Made by a program: the position numbers and the translations under genes. From the NCBI RefSeq assembly GCF_000337815.1, contig NZ_AOLN01000006.1:295377-359376 (forward strand): a stretch of DNA of 64,000 bases. Reading direction: 5' to 3'. Below are positions 63,943 through 64,000 of this stretch, in pieces. Position 1 is the first letter of the stretch; each line of letters opens with the position of its first letter. Source of the DNA: Haloferax mucosum ATCC BAA-1512. GTDB taxonomy: Archaea > Halobacteriota > Halobacteria > Halobacteriales > Haloferacaceae. The notes under the pieces are model-generated. The model ran no database searches and had not been told where the DNA came from. It was given only the letters and a program-made list of their open reading frames with translations.

Positions 63943-64000
63943 AAATCTCACAGACAGTGGTTACCATCAAAGTAATTCCGCCGGAGACAGAACGCAGACC

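Overview
The window looks like chromosomal or megaplasmid DNA of a halophilic archaeon of the class Halobacteria. The evidence is high GC with strong third-position GC bias, very acidic predicted proteins, leaderless genes with a TATA-like box about 25-35 bases before the start codon, twin-arginine signals, haloarchaeal S-layer-type signal peptides and PGF-CTERM sorting tails. A Haloferacales-like host is a reasonable guess, but nothing here fixes the genus.

Left part (1-16.5 kb): the tail of an Orc1/Cdc6-like ATPase; a class III aminotransferase with an IclR regulator; an NhaC-type antiporter; an HTH-10 regulator; a UspA protein; an MgtC/DUF4010 membrane protein; a complete PhnD-C-E-E type ABC importer; a PAS/GAF histidine kinase; and an AMP-forming acyl-CoA synthetase. 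The antiporter and the MgtC-like gene share an unusual leader: TATA box, leaderless Arg-rich small ORF, GC hairpin and strong Shine-Dalgarno, with the small ORF overlapping the start of the transporter gene.

Surface-glycan region (16.7-35 kb, completed at 48.7-53.5 kb): on the minus strand a tightly overlapping seven-gene run encodes WbpD-, WbpE-, WbpB- and WbpA-like enzymes, a membrane GT2, a DUF354 protein and a GT4. A WecB/WbpI-type epimerase, a flippase, another GT4 and a large GT-C-like membrane protein lie beyond it. Three of these (19.2-24.2 kb) sit in a markedly AT-rich tract that looks horizontally acquired. GlmS, two GlmU-like enzymes and a GlmM-like mutase are also present. Together they could carry fructose-6-phosphate to UDP-GlcNAc and on to a UDP-ManNAc(3NAc)A-type sugar, followed by assembly and flipping of a glycan.

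Cell-surface region (37-58 kb): an alkaline-phosphatase-superfamily hydrolase, a PGF-pre-PGF protein with a long Thr-Pro linker, a 1,312-residue surface glycoprotein with tandem N-glycosylation sequons, two PGF-CTERM proteins, a Tat-exported subtilisin with a dockerin, and a 5'-nucleotidase-like protein carrying cohesin and dockerin modules directly before a PGF-CTERM cohesin protein. This suggests a small cohesin-dockerin surface complex.

Right end (58-64 kb): small membrane and PRC-barrel proteins, a putative zinc-binding beta-helix protein, a four-helix membrane protein, then a 1.7 kb AT-richer segment bounded by perfect 32-base direct repeats. It holds a Tat-exported, halocin-like precursor and a four-helix membrane protein that could be its immunity partner. 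This cassette is the best candidate for an undescribed system in the window.
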